Of a DNA stretch of 64,000 bases, positions 57,350-64,000 are shown one piece after another (within the stretch, counting starts at the first letter, position 1; each line of letters starts with the position of its first letter). Both the position numbers and the translations under genes were made by a program. The notes below the pieces were generated by a model, which worked only from the letters and a program-made list of their open reading frames with translations, did not search any database and had not been told where the DNA came from. Origin of the DNA: Plasmopara viticola (Eukaryota; Oomycota; Peronosporomycetes; Peronosporales; Peronosporaceae); assembly GCA_001695595.3 (NCBI GenBank), contig MBPM02000172.1, positions 20,176 through 84,175 of the forward strand. The letters run 5' to 3'.

Positions 57350-58169
57350 TTTTCTTCCCTTCTTATATGGAATCGGTAATCTAGTACCTTCTGGAAAGGA
57401 ATTGTTCATCAAAATATCACGAAGCATTTCGTATGCTCCAGACTCTATGTTGAATCCAAACTGATGTGTCGAGCCAATAGCAGTATCTTTTGTCTCAATG
57501 TCAATAAGATTCAGTATGTAATCATACGTTGCAACCCAATCATATTTATTTAGAGGCTTGTTTGCTAACTTACCATTATTCACATTGAATAGTTTGCCGT
57601 CTGTTCCAATATACACGTTTTTATCTGGAGTGCCAGAATTTAGAATTGGATTGACCTTTCTTTTGATAATAGTTGGATTGATGGTGTATTGATCAATTAG
57701 TTTTTCTCGTGCATTCCTTTGAAAGTTGAAATCATTAGCTTCAACTTGAGTTCCAAAGTCGTATGTACGCTGGGAGTCGTCAATATCACTTAAGGAGTCT
57801 TCTTCATTACCAATGTCCTCTAAATCATATTGACTATCGATTGTAGTCATCGTCGGTACTGCTTGCACCCCCACTCATTGATGGGGTTGCTTGTATTCCC
57901 GTCGTTGTCATAGAAGGCGTTGCTTGTATTCCCATTGTTGTCATTGTTGGAGATGCTTGAATTCCGGTAGTCGTCATGGAAGGCGCTACTTTCCTTAGCA
58001 ATTGTTGAAGCGTCGAAGTATCTATCGTTTGATCCAGATCAGTAGCCCATTGCGTTAGTTTGTATCGATCATTCTTTATGCGTGCTAATTGAAGCTCCTC
58101 ACTGTTCTCTTCAGCGAGTTGCTTCAATTTATTTTTTCGATCGCGGAGAGATTTAAAACTTGGAAACAT
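57350..58169 (-). pseudogene. P515, truncated and frameshifted (copy 5)
   Basis: Same structure and same 5-base loss as copy 4; ATG at 58167-58169. Confidence 0.85.
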
Positions 58170-58288
58170 TATCGAGTCTATTAAAACGAAGTTCGAAAAA
58201 TCGCGGACCTTTTCGAACAAGTTTCTCTAAGCTCAGCTCTATATAATATTACAATTATTGTTTTAGTTATTGAAAATAACTTGGGCTC

Positions 58289-59160
58289 CTATGGAGCCTT
58301 TCTATCACGAATTAATAGCATTATCAATGAATTGGAGTCTTCAAATTTAACATTATTAAAGTCTTGATCGACGATGCTCAGAGTAATATTGCTGTATGCT
58401 CCATCGTTAATCGAGAGCCACTGATATTCAGGTGGCTGTATTGAGATCAACTGACCAATTGATGTCCCTTGAGGACTAAACGAAGTCAGAATATCAGGTG
58501 GTGTGCTAACCGATTGTTAATAAGATTAGAACGAATTAAATAACTGCTGACGGGATTAACTTGTGGAGAGATATTGCTCAAAAATACTTGATTTGTTGTT
58601 TGAATGCTTGATGGGTACGTTACTGGACTGAATCCAATCACATTGGGATCTCCGTTGTTTGAAACAGTGATTCGAGGAGTATTAGTAGCGGTCGGTAATC
58701 CAGTTCCGGTTAATGAGTATAATCCAGTGGATGGACGTGAATATCCACTAGGAACAGAAGTTGGTGTTGCTAAGCAAGTGATTTCGCATGAATAGTACGT
58801 TGCGTTTTCTCTCATAGCGATATACACAACGTTATTACCTTGAAAATCAATCAAATATGCACCGATACTAACTAACTGAGACTCGATGTAGTTTGATATA
58901 TCTGCATACGAATAGTACCCATTCGGAAGCGTGATCGAAACCGATTGATAAGTCGCCGCTGTTGGAACTAATATACTGAACGTGTTGTTGCTGTATAAAC
59001 TTTCATTAATGTTGAATTGAGAGTTGTAAATCTGCAGGCTCGATAGGGCAATTTCTTGAGTTTTGAAATTCACGCTTGATCCAGTAAAGTTCAATCTAAA
59101 TGTATTGTTCAAGCCATTCGAAACAATGTTATTCCGATTAAAAATGATAGTGCTCGTCAT
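58289..59160 (-). pseudogene. Penton protein, frameshifted (copy 5)
   Basis: One C missing near 58510 (GCTAACCGATTG versus GCTAACCCGATTG). NESLYS replaces NGSLYS near residue 53. Confidence 0.86.
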
Positions 59161-59226
59161 CGTTCTAATATTCGATCTGTAGGTTGCCGAGTAAACTTTG
59201 TTTACGGTTATATTCGATAAGAGAAA

Positions 59227-59893
59227 TTAATTAAAAACTTCACCTCTAAAATTCTTCCGGATCTGTTGCTTAACAGAGTCTATAAACAACATCTGTCCCT
59301 TTTCAGATGTTGCTTGTTTGTAATACCTGTAGATATCATCTTCACTTACTCCAGGTAGATTGCAATCTTTCAAAAATTAGCTGTAGATCGCGTTTTGAAT
59401 TTGCTTTTAGAATAGCGATGTATTCAGAATTCAATCTAATCATCTTGTCAGTAGCAAAATAACTATGAGCAATGAAGATTGTTGAAAGTCCTTTGTGTCT
59501 TCCTCGAGTAAAGAAATGACTAAACAAATCTCTCTGAAGCTTCTTATCGTTGGAATAATCATCAATAATAACAAGCTGTAAAGCATTTGGAATCTCTTTG
59601 ATGGCGTCAACACTTGGAGGAGCATCCGGATCATAGAAATTACAAAACCTTGTAATTTTTCTTTGATGTAATCGTATAACTCTTGGTCAGGATTGCGTGC
59701 TATGACGTGAAGGTGACTATAGACGTGTGGAGACTCTTTAAGTATATGAAAAGCTAGATTTGATTTACCAGAGAAGCTGGACCTAATACTATTAAACGAA
59801 AAAGCTTTTGAATACCAAGCTTTTCATAATCTCCGAACGATTCTTCTTAAACTCCTTTGGGAGCATTCCACCAAAATCAGGAATTGAACTCAT
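59227..59893 (-). pseudogene. ATP: Packaging ATPase, several frameshifts (copy 5)
   Basis: Besides the extra A shared with copy 4 there are losses near 59637 (CATAGAAATTAC), 59780 (GAAGCTGGACC, within Walker A) and 59842 (CGATTCTTC). Not functional as written. Confidence 0.85.
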
Positions 59894-59943
59894 CTTGTAT
59901 GACAAATCTATCTGTTATATTATATAAAGGATCGTTTTACAAA

Positions 59944-62640
59944 ATGCTACCACCTAATTATATTCCATCCTTATACAATCCATCAGACTATATCGGCTCA
60001 TTGGATTACTTGACTATTAGTATTGGCGATTTGCGATATAACAAAAGAAATGGGGTGAATTACACTTCGGATTTGTACATCACTGGAAATATCTATCAAA
60101 ATGGAACAATGATTGATTTGAGTGTGCTGTCGGGTATTACACCAGGAACAGCTTCCGCTGGGAAATTGATTCCGGTTGACTCTACCAGAGACATCGCGAA
60201 CATTAATAATCTCTCACTCATCACAATTAACAGGAACTCTTCAAACAGCTGCACAGCCTAACATTACATCACTGGGAACAATTTCATCAACACTCAATAT
60301 TAGTGGATCTACCCCTATAACTTGTAATAACTCTCTGTCGAGTAGCACGTGCTCATTATCTGTTGATTCTGTATCTGGAGATCAGACATTTGGCAGTACA
60401 ACAGCGAATAAGTTTTATTTGAGAACAAATGGAAATAGAAAAATAACGATAGGATCCACTGGTTTCGTAGGCATTAATAACACATCTCCAGCTAAACAAT
60501 TAGATATTATCGGATCGACAGCATTAACAAACTCATTGTATCAAATCACTGATGGAACAGTTATTTATCAGCAGTGGTTCGATGGAACTCAATGTTGTCT
60601 TCAAACGTTTTCAAATCATCCATTGACTTTTGCATCAAATAATGGATCTGTGCAAATGTCAGTATTAACGAATGGAAATGTAGCTGTTCATAACACATTG
60701 ACAGCTACTAATATATCCGCTTCAACTTTATATGGAACACTTCAAACAGCCGCTCAGCCCAATATTACATCGATTGGAACTTTAGCGACTCTTACGGCTA
60801 CATCAATTACTGGAACACTTCAAACAGCTGCTCAGCCAAATATTACATCGATTGGAACGTTAGCGACTCTTACGGCTACATCAATTACTGGGACACTTCA
60901 AACAGCAGCACAACCAAATATTACATCGATTGGAACTTTAACATCATTGAATACGGCAGGATTAGTAACCGCTACTTTAACTGCTAATGGGCAATCGTTT
61001 AGATCTATAAATGGGACTTTCAACATGTGCTCTGTTCCATTTTAACAATGGGGATGCTTATTTTGGAACATCTACAGCAAACAATTTAGTCTTTCAAACA
61101 AGTAATACAGGAAGAATGACAATTAGCTCAACGGGCGCTGTCTCTGGTATCTCATCATTAAGCGCTACTTCTATTACAGGAACTTTACAAACAGCAGCTC
61201 AACCAAATATTACATCTACAGGAGATTTAACGCTACCTACGTCATTGACAATTACAAATGACATTACTCCACTTTCAATCAGTAATACAACCTCAACGAG
61301 TACCTTTCGCTTAACCATTCAAAATAGTGGTGGTGCTCAAGATATTGGTTCTTTTTACAAACCATAGTTTCTTTTAAATTCAAACAATACAAGACGATTG
61401 CAATGTGATACTGTTGGTAATATTGATATTTAAATCATAATGCAGCTACTGTTGGATTAAAGCTTGGTGGTACATTAATTACATCAAATGCAACAGAGCT
61501 TAACTACTTAGATTTAACTATGGGCCCAGGAACAGCAGAAGCTTCAAAAGCATTAGTATTAGATGCAAGTAGAAATTTAACGAATGTTGGTAAAGTTCAA
61601 TTTTACATCATCAGATGCTACCCAACCTACCGGCACTACTAATGCAAGTAATTATGGCTTAAATATGTTATCAACAGTAAATACAAATGGACAGTACAAT
61701 TCAGCTGCGATTGCATTTAAAAATAGTAATGTAGATGGTATGCCTCATGGTGTAATTTTATCTCAACGTACTGCTGCAGCTGCTGGTGACCTAGTATTTT
61801 TAACACAATCTGCTACAAACAATGTATCAGAAACATGTAGAATGTTATCAACTGGAGCATTAGCAGTTAATGCTATAGCTGCTGCTGCAGTAACTGCTTT
61901 TGGAAGTGCAAACTATGTTGATGGTTCCTACCAGAAAGTATTAGACCTTCAATCAAATAATGTATCGCCAATTGATTTTTGTATTGAAATTAACTCTGGA
62001 CCGAATACAACATCTACTAATGCAACTTGGATGGGCAATTTGACTAACAATGATTTGCGATTCGGAGTCAATAACTCAACTAAGATGATTTTAGATACAA
62101 ATGGTCGATTAGGAATTAACTACTTCTCCATCAGCTATGTTAAGCGTATCAGAACGGTAAGTAATACTTTTAATGTAGGTGGACAATTAATTATATGCAC
62201 AAGGTAGTAGTACAGCATATACGACATCTCAATTAGGTCCAGTAACAGTAAGTGTTGCAGCTACATTTGGTGGACCAATTCAATGCAGTTCAATCTACTG
62301 TACATCTGATCGTCGTTGCAAAGACATTATTAAACAATTAGACACTGTTTATTGCGATAAATTCTATGATCTAAGTATCTATGAATATCGATACAAAGGA
62401 TCAGATGAAACTATCCCAAAGATTGGTTTCATCAGTCAAGAATTGTATGCAGCTGGATACATAAACTTACTATCAATGACACCGAATGAAAACTTGAAGA
62501 AAGTGGATGAAGATGACATAGAAGGATATCAGATGAACATTGATTATAGTAAAATTACAGCGATAAACTTCTGCATGATAAAAAAATTACTCAATCAAGT
62601 GAAGCAACTTGAGATGGAGCTGAAGCATAATTTTGAGTAA
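59944..62640 (+). pseudogene. Fibre-like protein with S74 chaperone, many indels (copy 5)
   Basis: At least seven indels, including near 60215, 61018, 61353, 61430, 61598, 62118 and 62190. The S74 end (62443-62640) is conserved. The density contrasts with the near-identity at substitution level. Confidence 0.85.
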
Positions 62641-62957
62641 AGCTCAATAGATTCCGGTCTGACGACCGCTCGAACTTGTTCGACGGTCAAAGACCTTTCG
62701 AACTGTAGCTACCGGAGGTAGCCGAGCAATCTTCGATTGCGGTTCGTTCGGATGTCAACAAAAAAAAATTGATTTTTTTTTGCCGGCTGACGGACACCAA
62801 TAGCCTGACTGGTCTGAAAACCAGGCGAACTTGTTCGGCGGGCAAAGACCCTTCGAACTTCGTTCGTACGGCGAGGGAGTTCACTCCGCGAGCCAATGGT
62901 GGAGGACCGAAGGTCCCCTGGGGCCCTACGGGCGCCCATTCTGGAGCTCGCTCCAAT
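62641..62957. terminator. Hairpin array (copy 5)
   Basis: Same series of inverted repeats; unchanged although the neighbouring coding sequence carries many indels. Confidence 0.6.
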
Positions 62958-64000
62958 CTACTCATATTCAACCACTTCACCGGTTAAACGATCAATAGAC
63001 ATAGATCGACCGTAAACAACGAGAATTAGACAATTCATTCCTTGACTGCAAGTATTGGTGCCGGAGACAAGGATAGATTGAGGCACATCTGGATTCGTTA
63101 ATCGAGAGCAGTCTGCAATTAGAACACGCTGACCAACATCCGATTTGTAGGAATCAAATAATCCGTTGCTAATCTCATGCGATAGCGCTCCATTAATAGC
63201 TCCGAGCTTCTTGACTTCGTCTTGGAACGATTCAAATGAGTAATCATGCGTTTTGTTGAATACATTTTCATTGCCAACCATTACTTGGAAATTGCGAATG
63301 CTTGCTCCTGGCTGACAAGTCCATGGAGCACTGTCAAATGGGGATTGGAATTGTTCAATATTCGTTGCGCTTAGAAATGACCACTGCTTGTTTCACTATA
63401 TGGAATCAGAGCAATGTATTTGAATTCTTTAAGCTTGAAGATAATTGAAAGCTAAACGGAGCGTTTTGCTGAGAGTTTTGTTGACCAGTACCTGCTTTTG
63501 ATTTGAAATACTGTGCGTAGCAATCGAGGTAATTGACTTTCTTAACAGGTTTAACAACAATTTGACTTTGATTAGCGATATCGTAGAAAGGGATATATAA
63601 ACGCGTTGTTGTAAATGAATAGATTTGACCAGAAGTAGAGATCTGTGTAATGTTGTTGGACATAACGCCGAAAGCTACTCGAAGTGAGCCAGCTCCGCCA
63701 GTTGTAAGTTTCCCTGCATTTGGATTACCTGGGGCCGCACTTGATACCATTACTGGAACCGTCGAGCAACCGTTTAGGGAGAGAGAGGATAAGCTCATTA
63801 AATCACCAGTTGCAGTTGTGATATCAACAAAGCCGGTATTGAACGTCATCGTTAATTTGATTTGAGTTCGCAACAAGATCCAATTCCTTAAAGATTGGAT
63901 GGAGATCAACTAAACGAAGCTTTAGCATATAATACCACGTACCAGCAACACCTCCTGCGGTAGTAACGCCAGCTACGTATCCACCAGTACCTTGTTGTGA
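62958..64000 (-). pseudogene. MCP: Major capsid protein, C-terminal part, frameshifted (copy 5)
   Basis: C-terminal 340 or so codons of MCP with losses near 63373 (GCGCTTAGAAATG), 63423 (TTTGAATTC) and 63867 (TTTGAGTTCGC). The N-terminal half lies beyond the window. Confidence 0.85.

Larger units (their letters stand above)
41929..64000. repeat. Head-to-tail tandem array of the Polinton morphogenesis block
   Basis: Three consecutive partial copies: 41929-49734, 49735-57349 (7,615 bp) and 57350 to the window end. Both internal junctions join the protease gene after about 60 codons to the middle of P515 with the same bases (GGGTTTGTTTTTCTTCCC). Each unit has P515 (5' part), penton, ATPase, fibre, hairpins, MCP and protease (5' part), and none has TIR, POLB, INT or CRN. 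The identical joins show that the later units arose by duplication of an already joined unit, not by separate insertions. Confidence 0.9.
57350..64000. mobile_element. Polinton copy 5, morphogenesis block (array unit C, cut by window end)
   Basis: Starts at the same junction as unit B and continues into MCP at the window end. It has the highest density of 1-base indels in the window, many in homopolymers. Confidence 0.88.

Overview
The window looks like nuclear DNA of an oomycete (probably a Phytophthora-like species) filled with Polinton/Maverick elements: virus-like DNA transposons encoding a protein-primed DNA polymerase, retroviral-type integrase, adenovirus-type protease, packaging ATPase and capsid proteins. 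The host assignment rests on a Crinkler (CRN) effector-type gene with an LxLFLAR motif and an HVLVVVP junction, lying inside two of the element copies. No bacterial-style operons, rRNA, tRNA or CRISPR were seen.

Layout. (1) 1-11170: right part of element copy 1, from inside a structural gene to the right terminal inverted repeat (TIR). (2) 11171-15251: about 4 kb with no recognisable gene; its first 115 bp repeat the right flank of copy 2. (3) 15258-34367: copy 2, an end-to-end 19,110-bp Polinton with TIRs of about 385 bp, AG...CT termini and a perfect 6-bp target-site duplication (GAGGGG). Order: TIR, small basic ORF, POLB, INT, zinc-finger ORF (all +); protein VI-like, small basic protein, P515, penton, ATPase (all -); S74 fibre (+); hairpin array; major capsid protein (-); protease (+); p129 (+); p85 (-); Crinkler (+); minisatellite; exoX-like protein (-); TIR. 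(4) 34374-41928: 7.5 kb of gene-poor DNA. (5) 41929-64000: three head-to-tail partial copies (3, 4, 5) of the morphogenesis block only (P515 5' part, penton, ATPase, fibre, MCP, protease 5' part). The two internal junctions are identical and the unit between them is 7,615 bp. Copy 5 runs off the window.

How the genes fit together. POLB and INT replicate and integrate the element. MCP (double jelly roll), penton (single jelly roll), protein VI-like protein, P515, fibre, A32-type ATPase and protease form a virion module, so the element is formally a provirus. Two proteins carry adenovirus-protease-type cleavage motifs. The Crinkler is a GC-richer passenger that looks host derived.

State of the genes. 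Most large genes carry at least one lesion in any one copy, yet most families have an uninterrupted copy somewhere: MCP and P515 in copy 2; ATPase in copies 2 and 3; penton in copy 3; protease in copies 1 and 2; p129 and p85 in copy 1. POLB, INT, fibre and CRN have none here. Many lesions are 1-nt changes in homopolymers, so sequencing error and true decay cannot be told apart from this sequence alone.
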